A DNA stretch of 64,000 bases, from the NCBI RefSeq assembly GCF_963920485.1, contig NZ_OY986431.1:2108001-2172000 (forward strand), in the 5' to 3' direction. Positions within the stretch are counted from its first letter, which is position 1. Each line of letters starts with the position of its first letter. Source of the DNA: Cyanobium usitatum str. Tous (GTDB taxonomy: Bacteria; Cyanobacteriota; Cyanobacteriia; PCC-6307; Cyanobiaceae). The position numbers and the translations under genes are program-made. Shown here one piece after another: positions 27,079 to 36,334 of the stretch. The notes below the pieces were generated by a model. It made no database searches, was not told the origin of the DNA, and worked only from the letters and a program-made list of their open reading frames with translations.

Positions 27079-29159
27079 ATCCCGTTGATCGCCTCCATGG
27101 CGATGGCGGCGATGGCCTGATCGCTGGCCTTGGGCAGCTGCACATACTTGCCACCGGCGGCCTCAGCCAGGTCCTTGCCCATGCCGCTGCCGATGAACTT
27201 GCGCTCGGTGTCGATCACCAGCAGCTTGATGCCCAGGGCCCGGTACTTGCTGGCCACCTGCTTCACCTCCTCCTTGAGGTCCACCGGCTCCTCCCCCTCC
27301 AGCTGGGGCTGGCCGAGGGAGCGACTGAGGGGCACGTTGCCGCGGCCATCGGTGATCGCCACCACCACCACCTGGCCCAGATCGCCCGTGGCCAGGGCGT
27401 TGGCCCCCACCCGGGCGGCTTGGGAGAGCCCGTGGGCAAGGGGTGAGCCGCCGCCGCAGGGCATCGCCTCCAGACGCCTGCGCGCAGCGGTGATCGAGCG
27501 GGTGGGGGGCAGCAGCACCTCGGCCTGCTCGCCGCGGAAAGGAATCAGGGCCACTTCGTCGCGATTTTCGTAGGCCTCGGTGAGCAAGCGGATCACGGCC
27601 CCCTTAGCGCTCTGCATGCGGTTGAGAGCCATCGAGCCGCTGGCATCCACCAGGAAGATCACCAGGGCACCGGCCTTGCGCTGCAACTGCTTGGCGCGCA
27701 GGTCACCGTCTTCAACGATCACCTTGCGATGGGGCTCCCGTTCGCGGCGTGATTTCTGGTATGGCGCTGCGGCCCGGAGGGTCGCATCGACAGCTATGCG
27801 CTTCACCGGGCCGCGGGGCAGCATCGGCTTCACATAGCGGCCGCGAGAATCGCTGAACACCACCGCCCGGCTGCCACTGCCGCCGCTCTTGGCCTTGGCC
27901 GAGGCGAACAGCAGCAGGTCAGGGTCGATGGCGATGGCCTCCGGATCCAACAGAAACTCCTCAGGCACCTGGGGCGGGGCCTGGTCTTCGGGACTGTCGT
28001 CCTCAGATTTGTCTTCTTCAGATTCGTCGTCTTGATCGTCGTTGTCTTCCTCGGGCTCCTGCTCGTTCTCGGGCGGCTCTTGCTCCTGCGGCGGTGTCTC
28101 TCCCTGGGGCGGCGGTGGTGGCGGCGGCTCCAGAGGCTGGTCGGGATCGGGGGGCGGCAATTGCAGGGCACGAGGTGCAATCACCAGGCGCACTGCTACT
28201 TGAAGGTCGTCGGCCTCGACTCGATCGCGGCCGCTGAGGGCTGCATGGGCCCGGGCCACCCGCACGGCATAGAGCTCGCTGCGATGGCCCTCGACCCCAC
28301 CCCGCAAAGCCTCATTCACCAGATAAACGATCTGTTCGCGGGCAATCTGCACATCCGGTAGCCACTGCCGCGCCAGCAGCAGCTGGGTGGCCAGGGCATC
28401 GGTTTCCTCCTGCCAACGCGCACCAAAGTCGGTGCTGGATTCGGCCTGATCCATCGCCGAGCGGGTGATTTCCACCCGCTGCTCAAGCTCCAGCACCTGA
28501 TTGGCACTTAGGCAGATGGCGAAGCGATCGAGCAGGTGATCGCGCACCGGTCCCTCCTCAGGATTGAAGGTGGCGATCAGCAGGCAGCGACAGGGGTGGC
28601 TGAGGCTGAGGCCCTCCCGCTCGATCCGGTTTTCGCCACTGCCTACGGCCGCCAACAACAGGTTGGTGACGTTGTCGTCGAGCAGGTTGAGCTCATCGAT
28701 GTAGAGCACACCCCGGTGGGCCTCGGCCAGCAGCCCTGGCTGAAAAACAGCCTGGCCACTGGTCAGCGAAGCCGTCACATCGACCGAGCCCACCAGCCTG
28801 TCTTCGGTGATGCCCAAGGGCACCTGCACAAAGGGCGCAGGCACCACTGCGGTAGGCAACAGGGCGCTGGGGTCGGCGCCGAGCTCGGTCAGCCGGGCGC
28901 AGGTGGCGACATCCCAGTCGTCGGGGCGCTGGGGGTCGATGTTGGGGGTCTGGCCGCCGACATTGAGCACATCGATCGGTGGCAGCAGGGCATGGAGGCC
29001 GCGGGCCAGCACGGATTTGCCGGTGCCCCGGCCCCCGGCGATCACCACCCCGCCCAGGCCTGGATCGACCGCGGCCAGCAGCAGGGCCAACTTGAGGGTG
29101 CCGTGGCCGGTGATGGCGGCGAGGGGAAAGGCCCTACTGGCAACTCCGCTTGCAACCAT
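27075..29159 (-). CDS. chlD: magnesium chelatase subunit D
   Basis: About 694 residues. Subunit of the ATP-dependent chelatase that inserts Mg into protoporphyrin IX, the first step of chlorophyll synthesis. The AAA+ domain carries GGRGTGKS (about residues 41-48). An unusual Pro-rich then Glu/Asp-rich linker (about 340-395) follows, and the C-terminal von Willebrand A domain has the MIDAS motif VDASGS (about 506) . The frame is open to 29228, but the ATG at 29159 avoids overlapping the divergent folK gene and starts just before the conserved FPLAAITGH. Confidence 0.94.
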   Translation of the reverse strand: MVASGVASRAFPLAAITGHGTLKLALLLAAVDPGLGGVVIAGGRGTGKSVLARGLHALLPPIDVLNVGGQTPNIDPQRPDDWDVATCARLTELGADPSALLPTAVVPAPFVQVPLGITEDRLVGSVDVTASLTSGQAVFQPGLLAEAHRGVLYIDELNLLDDNVTNLLLAAVGSGENRIEREGLSLSHPCRCLLIATFNPEEGPVRDHLLDRFAICLSANQVLELEQRVEITRSAMDQAESSTDFGARWQEETDALATQLLLARQWLPDVQIAREQIVYLVNEALRGGVEGHRSELYAVRVARAHAALSGRDRVEADDLQVAVRLVIAPRALQLPPPDPDQPLEPPPPPPPQGETPPQEQEPPENEQEPEEDNDDQDDESEEDKSEDDSPEDQAPPQVPEEFLLDPEAIAIDPDLLLFASAKAKSGGSGSRAVVFSDSRGRYVKPMLPRGPVKRIAVDATLRAAAPYQKSRREREPHRKVIVEDGDLRAKQLQRKAGALVIFLVDASGSMALNRMQSAKGAVIRLLTEAYENRDEVALIPFRGEQAEVLLPPTRSITAARRRLEAMPCGGGSPLAHGLSQAARVGANALATGDLGQVVVVAITDGRGNVPLSRSLGQPQLEGEEPVDLKEEVKQVASKYRALGIKLLVIDTERKFIGSGMGKDLAEAAGGKYVQLPKASDQAIAAIAMEAINGI

Positions 29160-29182
29160 GGGAGGGCTAAGACCCGATTCAC

Positions 29183-29767
29183 GTGCCAGCCAGTCTCGCT
29201 GATCAGCCCAGAGGCAGTGAAGCGGCAACCCTGGCCATCGCCCTAGGCGCCAACCTGCCCAGCCACTGCGGTGGCCCGATAGCCACCCTAATCGCCGTGC
29301 GGCCCCTGCTCGAAGCCAGCCTGCGCCAGTGGGGCCAGGGCCTCAGCTCGGGGCCCACCGGCTTCCGCTGGTCTCCTCTGTTTGAGACCGAACCGGTAGG
29401 CGGCCCCCCAGGCCAGCCGACCTATATCAATGCGGTCCTAGTGGTGGACGGCCTGGTGGCAGGGCTGGGAGCTGATGGGGCAAGGGCAGCAGCCGGTGAA
29501 GCTCTGCTGGAGCAATTGCAAACGCTGGAGCATGACTTCGGCCGGGAGCGTCAGGCGCGCTGGACCCCCCGCAGCCTCGACCTCGACCTGCTCTGGTGGG
29601 GGGATCTGAGCTGCCACACCCCCCGCCTCCAGTTGCCCCACCCGCTATGGCGGCAGCGAGACTTTGTGCTGGCGCCGCTGGCTGCCCTGGCAGGCCTGGC
29701 CCCAGAACCTGGGTGCGCGGTCCTAGCGCTGGCTGGCAGACCCGGCTGGCCCGAGCAGCTGGGGTAG
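29183..29767 (+). CDS. folK: 2-amino-4-hydroxy-6-hydroxymethyldihydropteridine pyrophosphokinase
   Basis: A 194-residue cytoplasmic enzyme transferring pyrophosphate from ATP to the pterin in folate synthesis. It has the N-terminal ALGANL motif (about residues 19-24), the PTYINAV segment and the HPPK signature [16 protein letters not shown] (about 120-135). The last is followed by [19 protein letters not shown] as expected. It starts with GTG 23 bases from the divergent chlD start. Confidence 0.93.
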   Translation: MPASLADQPRGSEAATLAIALGANLPSHCGGPIATLIAVRPLLEASLRQWGQGLSSGPTGFRWSPLFETEPVGGPPGQPTYINAVLVVDGLVAGLGADGARAAAGEALLEQLQTLEHDFGRERQARWTPRSLDLDLLWWGDLSCHTPRLQLPHPLWRQRDFVLAPLAALAGLAPEPGCAVLALAGRPGWPEQLG

Positions 29768-29810
29768 CCCTGCGCGATGCTGGCCCCACCGACCCGCGAC
29801 AAGCCCAGCC

Positions 29811-30371
29811 ATGGCGCCCCTCCCCGCTCCTGAGCCCTCGCGTCACCTGGAAACCACCGCGGTGCTGGATGCCCGCAAGATCCGCTTTGAGGTCAACCGC
29901 GTCGAGCTGCCGATGGGCGTGGTGGGCACTTTTGGCTTGATCCGCCACCCCGGCGCCTCCCTGGCCGTGCCGGTGCTCGCGGACGGCCGCATTGTGGTGC
30001 TGCGCCAATACCGCTTCGCCGTGGCCACCCGGCTGCTGGAATTTCCGGCCGGCACCCTCGATGAGGGCGAAGACCCGCTCAGCACCATGCAGCGGGAGCT
30101 GCAGGAGGAGGCCGGCTACAGCGCCAGCCGCTGGGATCCCCTGGGGGCGATGCTGCCCTGCCCTGGCTACTCCGACGAGGTGATCCACCTGTTTCTGGCC
30201 CGCGACCTCAGCCCCCTGGCCGAGCCCCCCGCTGGCGATGACGACGAGGACCTGGAGGTGCTGCTGATGGAGCCCGGCGAACTGGATGCGGCCCTGGCCA
30301 GCGGCGACGAATACCTCGATGGCAAGAGCGTCACCGCCTGGCTGCGGGCCAAGCAACTGCTGGGGATCTAA
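29811..30371 (+). CDS. Nudix hydrolase, ADP-sugar pyrophosphatase-like
   Basis: A 186-residue protein with a complete Nudix box (GTLDEGEDP, then REL and QEEAGY; about residues 81-104) and the upstream QYRFAV segment typical of ADP-ribose/ADP-sugar pyrophosphatases of the NudF type. The likely substrate is ADP-ribose or a related nucleotide sugar, and it is not provable from sequence. The stop codon overlaps the photolyase ATG by one base, so the two are probably co-expressed. Confidence 0.87.
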   Translation: MAPLPAPEPSRHLETTAVLDARKIRFEVNRVELPMGVVGTFGLIRHPGASLAVPVLADGRIVVLRQYRFAVATRLLEFPAGTLDEGEDPLSTMQRELQEEAGYSASRWDPLGAMLPCPGYSDEVIHLFLARDLSPLAEPPAGDDDEDLEVLLMEPGELDAALASGDEYLDGKSVTAWLRAKQLLGI

Positions 30372-31831
30372 TGGCTCCGGAGCGCTGGCTTTTCTGGCAT
30401 CGCCGCGACCTGCGCCTGGCCGACAACCGGGGCCTGGCGGCGGCCGCCGCCGCCACTCCAGTGGTGACGGGGGTGTTCGTGCTGGATCCCGCCATCCTGT
30501 CGGAGCCCAGCATGGCCCCGGGGCGGCTGTGGTTTCTGTCTGAGAGCCTGCGGGAGCTGCAGCAGGCCTGGCAGCAGGCCGGCAGCCGGCTGGTGATCCT
30601 GAGCGGCGACCCCGCCGAGCTACTACCCCGCCTGGCCGCTGGCCTGGGCGCCGAAGTGGTGGCGTGGAACCGGGACGTGGAACCCTTCGGGCGCGAGCGC
30701 GACCGGCGGGTGGCGCGGGCGCTGCAGGCGGAGGGGCGCAAGGTGCTGGCCGACTGGGACCAGCTGCTGGTGGCGCCGGAGGCCATCAAAACCGGCGCCG
30801 GCGACCCCTACCGGGTGTACGGGCCCTACTGGCGCAGCTGGCGCCGCTGGGTGGAGGAGGCGAGCGCCCTGGGTTCCGCAGCCTCGGGTGGCCTGGATCC
30901 CCTGCCGGCGCCGAGCGCCCTGATGGATTGCGATTCCGCCCAGCTCAGTGGGCTGCCACTGGTGAGCCCAGAGCTGGAGCATGGCTTTAGGGGCGCTGAG
31001 CTCTGCCCCTGCCGGCCCGGCGAACAGGCGGCCCAACAGCAGCTGCAGGCCTTCTGCGATGGCGATGGCCGCTCCATTGCGCTGCTTGGCTACGAACCGG
31101 GACGCAACATCCCCGGCGAAGCGGGCACCTCAGGGCTCAGCGCCGCCCTCAAGTTCGGCACGCTCAGCCCAAGGCAGGCCTGGGCCGCCGCCCAGCAGGC
31201 CCGGCAGCTGGCCCGCAGCGAGGAGGAGCTGCACTCAATCCAGGTGTGGGAGCAGGAACTGGCCTGGCGCGAGTTTTACCAGCAGGCACTGTTTCACTTT
31301 CCGGAGCTGGCCGAAGGGCCCTACCGGCCCCAGTGGCGCGCCTTCCCCTGGGACAACGACAGCGGCTGGTTTGAAGCCTGGCGCGAGGGGCTCACGGGCA
31401 TGCCGATCATCGACGCCGCCATGCGCCAGCTAAATGAGAGCGGCTGGATGCACAACCGCTGCCGCATGATCGTGGCCTCCTTCCTGGTGAAGGACCTGAT
31501 CTGCGACTGGCGCTGGGGCGAAGCGGCCTTCATGGCGCGCCTGGTGGATGGCGACTTGGCAGCCAACAACGGCGGCTGGCAGTGGAGCGCTAGCAGCGGC
31601 ATGGACCCCAAACCCCTGCGCATCTTCAACCCGGCCACCCAGGCCTCCAAATTCGATGCCGATGGCGCCTATATCCGCACCTGGCTGCCGGAGCTGCGCC
31701 ATGTGGCCACTCGCGACCTGATCAGTGGGGAGATAGCCCCGCTGGAGCGCCGCGGCTACCCGGCCCCACTGGTGAACCACAAGATCCAGCAGGCCCGCTT
31801 CAAGGCCCTCTACGCCGCGATCAAGGGCTGA
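30371..31831 (+). CDS. phrB: deoxyribodipyrimidine photolyase
   Basis: A 486-residue class I CPD photolyase/cryptochrome. The N-terminal antenna domain begins WLFWHRRDLRLADN (about residues 4-17). The FAD domain includes YEPGRNIPGEAGTSGLSAAL, the MRQLNESGWMHNRCRM region and DGDLAANNGGWQW with the FAD-contacting asparagine and the first tryptophan of the electron-transfer chain. Overall resemblance to cyanobacterial 8-HDF-type photolyases suggests light-driven repair of cyclobutane dimers. A second, split photolyase-like system lies about 2 kb further on. Its end overlaps the convergent aminotransferase gene by 22 bases. Confidence 0.92.
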   Translation: MAPERWLFWHRRDLRLADNRGLAAAAAATPVVTGVFVLDPAILSEPSMAPGRLWFLSESLRELQQAWQQAGSRLVILSGDPAELLPRLAAGLGAEVVAWNRDVEPFGRERDRRVARALQAEGRKVLADWDQLLVAPEAIKTGAGDPYRVYGPYWRSWRRWVEEASALGSAASGGLDPLPAPSALMDCDSAQLSGLPLVSPELEHGFRGAELCPCRPGEQAAQQQLQAFCDGDGRSIALLGYEPGRNIPGEAGTSGLSAALKFGTLSPRQAWAAAQQARQLARSEEELHSIQVWEQELAWREFYQQALFHFPELAEGPYRPQWRAFPWDNDSGWFEAWREGLTGMPIIDAAMRQLNESGWMHNRCRMIVASFLVKDLICDWRWGEAAFMARLVDGDLAANNGGWQWSASSGMDPKPLRIFNPATQASKFDADGAYIRTWLPELRHVATRDLISGEIAPLERRGYPAPLVNHKIQQARFKALYAAIKG

Positions 31832-33018
31832 GCCACCACGGTGCGCAGCACCTCGACCACCCGCTGCTGCTGCTCGCCGCTGAGCTCTGGGAAGATCGGC
31901 AGACTGAGCACCTCGGTGCAGAGACGCTCGGTGACCGGCAGGGATCCGGGCCCGTAGCCCAGATCGGCATAGGCCGGCTGGCGGTGGATTGGGATTGGGT
32001 AATAGATGATCGTGCTGACCCCAGCATCCTGGAGCTGCTGCTTGAGCCAGTCGCGGCAGCAGGCCTCCGGCAAACCAAAACTGGCGCTATCTGGAGCCGG
32101 CGTACAGGAGACACCGGACTCAGCACAGGCCTGGGCCGCAGCGCATCGGGGCACCCTCAGAACGAACTGGTTCCAGCTGTGGCCATCTGGGCCAAGCTCT
32201 GGCAAGGCGACACCCGAAAGGGCGGCCAAATGCTCGCGGTAGTGCCGGGCGATAGCACCGCGGCGCTCAACCCAGCGAGGCAGGTGGGGCAGCTTGACGT
32301 TGAGCACCGCCGCCTGCATGGCGTCAAGGCGGCTGTTGTAGCCCAGAGCCGTGTGCAGGTAGCGGCGGGGCATGCCGTGCACCGCCAGCTCCCGCATGGC
32401 CTGGGCTAGCTCGGCATCGCGGCAGGTGATCGCCCCTCCATCACCAGCGGCACCCAGATTCTTGGTGGGAAAAAAGCTGAAACAGCCCACATCCCCCCAG
32501 CTGCCCACGGGCCGGCCCGCCCAGCTGGCACCGGTGGCCTGGGCACAATCTTCGACCACCTTGAGGCCATGGCGCTCAGCGATGGCACACACCCGCTCCA
32601 TGTCCACGGGACGCCCAAACAGGTGCACCGGCAGCAGGGCCCGGGTGGCCGGCGTGATCGCCGCCTCCAACTGATCGAGATCGATCAGGTAGCTGCTCTC
32701 CTCCACATCGACAAACACCGGCGTGGCGCCCACGGCGCTGATCGCTTCAGCGGTGGCAAAGAAGCTGAAAGAAGCCGTGATCACCTCATCGCCTGGACCG
32801 ATGCCCAAGCCCCGCAGGGCCAGGATCAGGGCATCGGTGCCGCTGTTGCAGCCGATGGCGTGGGGAACTCGACAGGCCTCAGCAAAATCCTGCTCAAAGC
32901 GGGCGATCGTGGCGCCGCCGATGTATTGACCGCTGCGCAAAACCTCAAGCACAGCCTGATCTAGAGCTGCTCCCAGCCCTTGAAGCTGATCGCTAAGGCT
33001 GAAGGGGGGCACTTGCAT
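31810..33018 (-). CDS. DegT/DnrJ/EryC1/StrS family aminotransferase
   Basis: A PLP-dependent sugar-nucleotide aminotransferase of about 402 residues. The ATG at 33018 is used because the sequence from MQVPPFSL matches the family start; the frame runs on to 33159 without conserved content. It has GCNSGTDAL (about residues 53-61), HLFGRPVDM, EDCAQATGA and FPTKNLGAAGDGG (about 180-192), whose lysine forms the Schiff base with PLP. These enzymes make amino-sugars such as 3- or 4-amino hexoses for surface polysaccharides. The precise sugar is unknown. It is isolated from other sugar genes. Confidence 0.88.
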   Translation of the reverse strand: MQVPPFSLSDQLQGLGAALDQAVLEVLRSGQYIGGATIARFEQDFAEACRVPHAIGCNSGTDALILALRGLGIGPGDEVITASFSFFATAEAISAVGATPVFVDVEESSYLIDLDQLEAAITPATRALLPVHLFGRPVDMERVCAIAERHGLKVVEDCAQATGASWAGRPVGSWGDVGCFSFFPTKNLGAAGDGGAITCRDAELAQAMRELAVHGMPRRYLHTALGYNSRLDAMQAAVLNVKLPHLPRWVERRGAIARHYREHLAALSGVALPELGPDGHSWNQFVLRVPRCAAAQACAESGVSCTPAPDSASFGLPEACCRDWLKQQLQDAGVSTIIYYPIPIHRQPAYADLGYGPGSLPVTERLCTEVLSLPIFPELSGEQQQRVVEVLRTVVAQPLIAA

Positions 33019-33132
33019 AGCGGGCAATTTACGCCTTTCAGGCCTACGCCTTGGTGGCCGGATGCCAGTTGGTGGTTGACCCAAGTGGGGCCGGGCCATG
33101 ATCAACTCACCATGCGCCACGGAAGCCCGGCG

Positions 33133-33705
33133 ATGATCCCAGCTCGGCGAAGACAACATGCCCTGGCCAGTGGGCTTGCCAGCGTGGTCGGCACCGCCTT
33201 ACTGAGCGCCTGCGTGCCGGCCCACCGCCATCCCACCTGGGCGATCTACCCGCTGCAGCGGCGCCTGCCCAACGACGGCCTGGCCGTGGTGAGTCAGCCC
33301 GATGGCTACGGCCTGCACATCTGGATCGACACCGACACCCGCCAGAGCGGCAGCTGCAAGCCCCGCTGGAGCGCCGATGCGGCCCGGCTGTTCAACGGCA
33401 ACGGCACGGCCCCATTCAGCTCGGGCCTGGCGCCGCGCCAAGAGTTCTTCCAGGCCGTCGCCCGCCAGGACGTGCGCCGGGCCCTGCGCCAGCAGAGCGA
33501 GGCCCTCTGTCAGCAACAGGCCCCCCGCAGCAGCTTCAGCTGGCTGGAGCCGCCCCGCAACGCCGCCGAAATCAAGCCGGAGCCCTACCCGCTGCTGGAG
33601 GAAGCAGACCTGCTCAGCGATCCCAACGAGGTGCTGGAGCAGGAGGAGCGGCTGCTGAACCCCGCCCCCACAGCACCGGCTCAGCCCGGCGCCAGTAACG
33701 ACTAA
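33133..33705 (+). CDS. putative lipoprotein of unknown function
   Basis: About 190 residues from the ATG at 33133, which has GGAAG nine to thirteen bases upstream; an ATG at 33112 is the alternative. The N-terminus has Arg-rich residues, a hydrophobic stretch and a lipobox-like LLSAC (cysteine near residue 25). The mature part has two further cysteines (SGSCKPRW and ALCQQQ) and an acidic, Glu/Leu/Pro-rich tail. I recognise no domain; similar proteins are annotated as hypothetical in picocyanobacteria. The 3' end overlaps the antenna-like gene of the split photolyase on the other strand by about 90 bases. Confidence 0.6.
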   Translation: MIPARRRQHALASGLASVVGTALLSACVPAHRHPTWAIYPLQRRLPNDGLAVVSQPDGYGLHIWIDTDTRQSGSCKPRWSADAARLFNGNGTAPFSSGLAPRQEFFQAVARQDVRRALRQQSEALCQQQAPRSSFSWLEPPRNAAEIKPEPYPLLEEADLLSDPNEVLEQEERLLNPAPTAPAQPGASND

Positions 33706-34078
33706 AGCGGCGCAGATCCAGCGGTTCCGGCAGCGCCACGAAGGGTTCGGGCTCCAGCACCTGAACCGGCAAGTGGGTGGCGATCCGCTCCCGCAAGAGC
33801 CCAAAGCGCGGATCCACCGCAGCGCTGGTGACCACACCATCAGCCCCATGGCGGCGAGCGAAGCTCAGCACCTCCTGGACCACGTCGCCGTGGCGCAGGG
33901 TCACCGGCAGCTCCAGCAAACACTCATAGAGAAAGCCCAGCCGCTTGAGGCTGAGGCGCTGGGTCTCAATGAGCTCCCGGTCGAACACAAACACCGCCGG
34001 CGCCGCCGGATGGGCCACCAGGGCGGGATTAGCGGGCCCTAGGGCCTCGCCATGGATCCAGAGCACGGGCTTCAGCAC
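33614..34078 (-). CDS. stand-alone photolyase N-terminal (antenna) domain protein
   Basis: A 154-residue protein resembling only the N-terminal alpha/beta domain of DNA photolyases: a first strand VLWIHGEALG, then PAVFVFD, RLGFLYECLLELP, GDVVQEVLSFARRHGADGV (first part) and VQVLEPEPFV. No FAD domain follows. It starts with GTG inside the last codons of the preceding FAD-domain gene (7-base overlap) on the same strand. The two would be co-translated and could form one two-chain photolyase. The last 20 residues are Ala/Pro-rich and may be variable. Antenna cofactor binding cannot be judged. Confidence 0.75.
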   Translation of the reverse strand: MLKPVLWIHGEALGPANPALVAHPAAPAVFVFDRELIETQRLSLKRLGFLYECLLELPVTLRHGDVVQEVLSFARRHGADGVVTSAAVDPRFGLLRERIATHLPVQVLEPEPFVALPEPLDLRRFSRYWRRAEPVLWGRGSAAAPPAPAPRWDR

Positions 34079-34905
34079 GGGCTGGCGCCTGGGAAAAGGT
34101 CTGCCTGCAACTGCTCGTAGCTGGCTTCAAAGGGGCAGCCCGCACCAGCCAGGGCGCAGTCGCGGCAAAAGCGGCCGGAGCTGAAGCGCTCCAGGTTTTC
34201 CCGGTTAAACAGGTAGGGCTTGCTGCTGAAGCTGCTGGCAACCCACTGCCAGCTGAGGTTGTTGCTGGCGGGGTCGCCATCGAGCAGATGCTGCAGAAAC
34301 CAGCGGGCACCCGCCTGCCACTGGATCCGCCGCCAGTGCACCACGTAGGCCGCCAGCCACATGCGGGCATGGTTGTGCAGCCAGCCGGTGTGGATCAGTT
34401 CACTGGCAAAGCCATCCATGCAGGCCAGGCCGGTGCGGGCCTCGAGCAGGTCGGCCGGCAGCGCGGCGGCGTAGCGCTCGGGGGGATGGCCGGTCTTGAG
34501 CGGCTCCTGGTCGCGCCAGATGCCATCGCCCAGCTGGCGCCAGAGCCGCTGCCAATAGTCGCGCCAACCCAGCTCGTTGATTAATTTTTGGGCCGCTACC
34601 GGCGGCTGGCCGCTGCGCTCCAGCCAGGCAAACACCGCCTCACGCACCTCCGCCAGGCTGAGCACGCCGTGGCGGATATGGGGCGAGAGGCGCGTCACAG
34701 CCCCATCGAGGTTGTTGCGGCTGCGGCCATAGGCGGCCGGGTCGATGGCAGCCAGCGCCGTTTCAGCCGCCCGGCGCCCGCCCAGGATCGGGCTCAACCC
34801 ACCTGGGGCCTGAGGAAACAGCTGGCGCAGGGTCGCCTCCAGCGCCTCGCGATTGGCGAACTGGCGGGGCAGATCGCCGGGTGGGAGAGAATCGCCCGAT
34901 CGCAT
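34072..34905 (-). CDS. stand-alone photolyase FAD-binding domain protein
   Basis: A 277-residue protein that corresponds to the C-terminal helical FAD domain of photolyases/cryptochromes. It contains LSPHIRHGVLSLAEV (about residues 73-87), INELGWRDYW (about 109-118), HTGWLHNHARMWLAAY (about 172-187) and DGDPASNNLSWQWVASS (about 211-227). The paired asparagines and WQW that contact FAD and start the tryptophan chain are kept. No antenna domain precedes it; that domain is encoded by the next, overlapping gene. The C-terminus has four cysteines in the pattern CX2CX6CX19C (about residues 246-277), a possible metal or Fe-S site. Repair or signalling activity is unknown. Divergent from fabI. Confidence 0.82.
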   Translation of the reverse strand: MRSGDSLPPGDLPRQFANREALEATLRQLFPQAPGGLSPILGGRRAAETALAAIDPAAYGRSRNNLDGAVTRLSPHIRHGVLSLAEVREAVFAWLERSGQPPVAAQKLINELGWRDYWQRLWRQLGDGIWRDQEPLKTGHPPERYAAALPADLLEARTGLACMDGFASELIHTGWLHNHARMWLAAYVVHWRRIQWQAGARWFLQHLLDGDPASNNLSWQWVASSFSSKPYLFNRENLERFSSGRFCRDCALAGAGCPFEASYEQLQADLFPGASPC

Positions 34906-34931
34906 CGTTCCGGCTCCTGGCCACTACTCCC

Positions 34932-35714
34932 ATGCTCCTCGATCTGCGCGGCAAAAAGGCCCTGGTTACCGGCATCGCCAACAACAAGTCGATCGCCTGG
35001 GGCATCGCCCAGCAGCTGCATGCCGCCGGAGCGGAGCTGGGCGTGACCTACCTGCCAGATGAGAAGGGCCGCTTCGAGGGCAAGGTGCGCGAGCTCACCG
35101 CGCCGCTGGCACCCAGCCTGTTCGAGCCCCTCAACGTGCAGGACCCCGCCCAGATCGAAGCGGTGTTTGCCAGGGTGGCCGAGCAGTGGGGCTCGATCGA
35201 CGTGCTGGTGCACTGCCTGGCCTTCGCCGGCAAGGAGGAGCTGATTGGCGACTATTCCGCCATCAGCCCCGAGGGCTTTGCCCGGGCCCTGGAGGTGAGC
35301 GCCTACTCCCTGGCGCCCCTGTGCCGCTTCGCCAAACCTCTTTTCAACCCCGGCGCCAGCGTGATCACGCTGAGCTATCTAGGAGCTGAGCGTGCCATCC
35401 CCAACTACAACGTGATGGGCGTGGCCAAGGCGGCCCTGGAGGCCTCGGTGCGCTATCTGGCAGCTGAGCTGGGCCCCGAGAAGCAGGTGCGCGTCAACGC
35501 CATCAGCGCCGGACCGATCCGCACCCTGGCCAGCAGCGCAATCGGCGGCATCCTCGACATGATCCACAACGTGGAGGCCAAAGCGCCCCTGCAGCGCACC
35601 GTGACCCAGGAGGAAGTGGGCAGCACCGCCGCCTTCCTGGCCAGCCCCCTGGCCTCCGGCATCACCGGCCAGGTGATCTATGTGGACGCCGGCTACTGCA
35701 TCACCGGCATGTGA
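34932..35714 (+). CDS. fabI: enoyl-[acyl-carrier-protein] reductase (NADH)
   Basis: About 260 residues. Reduces enoyl-ACP in each round of fatty acid elongation. An SDR fold with the FabI-type loop [11 protein letters not shown] (about residues 14-24) and a catalytic Tyr-(X)6-Lys unit within [11 protein letters not shown] (about 157-167). The N-terminus [12 protein letters not shown] supports the ATG at 34932; the frame opens earlier, at 34881. The stop overlaps the hisB GTG by four bases, an arrangement that ties histidine and fatty acid synthesis in one transcript. Confidence 0.95.
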   Translation: MLLDLRGKKALVTGIANNKSIAWGIAQQLHAAGAELGVTYLPDEKGRFEGKVRELTAPLAPSLFEPLNVQDPAQIEAVFARVAEQWGSIDVLVHCLAFAGKEELIGDYSAISPEGFARALEVSAYSLAPLCRFAKPLFNPGASVITLSYLGAERAIPNYNVMGVAKAALEASVRYLAAELGPEKQVRVNAISAGPIRTLASSAIGGILDMIHNVEAKAPLQRTVTQEEVGSTAAFLASPLASGITGQVIYVDAGYCITGM

Positions 35715-36334
35715 GCGCCACACTGGCCCCAACGGAGATCCCCATGCGCACCGGCAGCATCCACCGCGTCACCGGCGAAACAGACGTGCGCGTGAGCCTG
35801 GGGCTCGACGGCAGCGGCCGCTGTGCAGTGAACACGGGCGTGCCCTTCCTTGACCACATGCTCCACCAGATCAGCAGCCACGGCCTGCTCGACCTGGAGA
35901 TCAAGGCGGTGGGGGACACCCATATCGACGATCACCACACCAACGAAGACGTGGGCATTGCCGTGGGCCAGGCCCTGGCCGAGGCCTTGGGGGATCGGCG
36001 CGGCATCCACCGCTTCGGTCACTTCGTGGCGCCACTGGATGAGGCCCTGGTGCAGGTGGCGCTCGACTGCTCCGGCCGGCCCCACATCAGCTACGGGCTA
36101 ACGATCCCGGCCCAGAAGATCGGCAGCTACGACACCGAGCTGGTCAAAGAGTTTTTCGTGGCGGTGGCCAACAACGCCGGCCTCACCCTGCACATCCGCC
36201 AGCTCGATGGGGTTAATTCCCACCACATCGTGGAGGCCTGCTTCAAGGCGTTCGCCCGGGCGCTGCGCCAGGCGACGGAGCTCGATCCGCGCCGGGCGGG
36301 TGCGGTGCCGAGCAGCAAGGGAATGCTCGCCTAA
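35711..36334 (+). CDS. hisB: imidazoleglycerol-phosphate dehydratase
   Basis: A 207-residue histidine biosynthesis enzyme. It has the metal-binding motifs [11 protein letters not shown] (about residues 46-56) and [11 protein letters not shown] (about 74-84), with the second histidine cluster [14 protein letters not shown] (about 170-183). It starts with GTG overlapping the fabI stop; an internal ATG at 35744 (MRTGSIHR) is the alternative. It lacks the phosphatase domain of enterobacterial HisB, as expected. Confidence 0.94.
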   Translation: MSATLAPTEIPMRTGSIHRVTGETDVRVSLGLDGSGRCAVNTGVPFLDHMLHQISSHGLLDLEIKAVGDTHIDDHHTNEDVGIAVGQALAEALGDRRGIHRFGHFVAPLDEALVQVALDCSGRPHISYGLTIPAQKIGSYDTELVKEFFVAVANNAGLTLHIRQLDGVNSHHIVEACFKAFARALRQATELDPRRAGAVPSSKGMLA

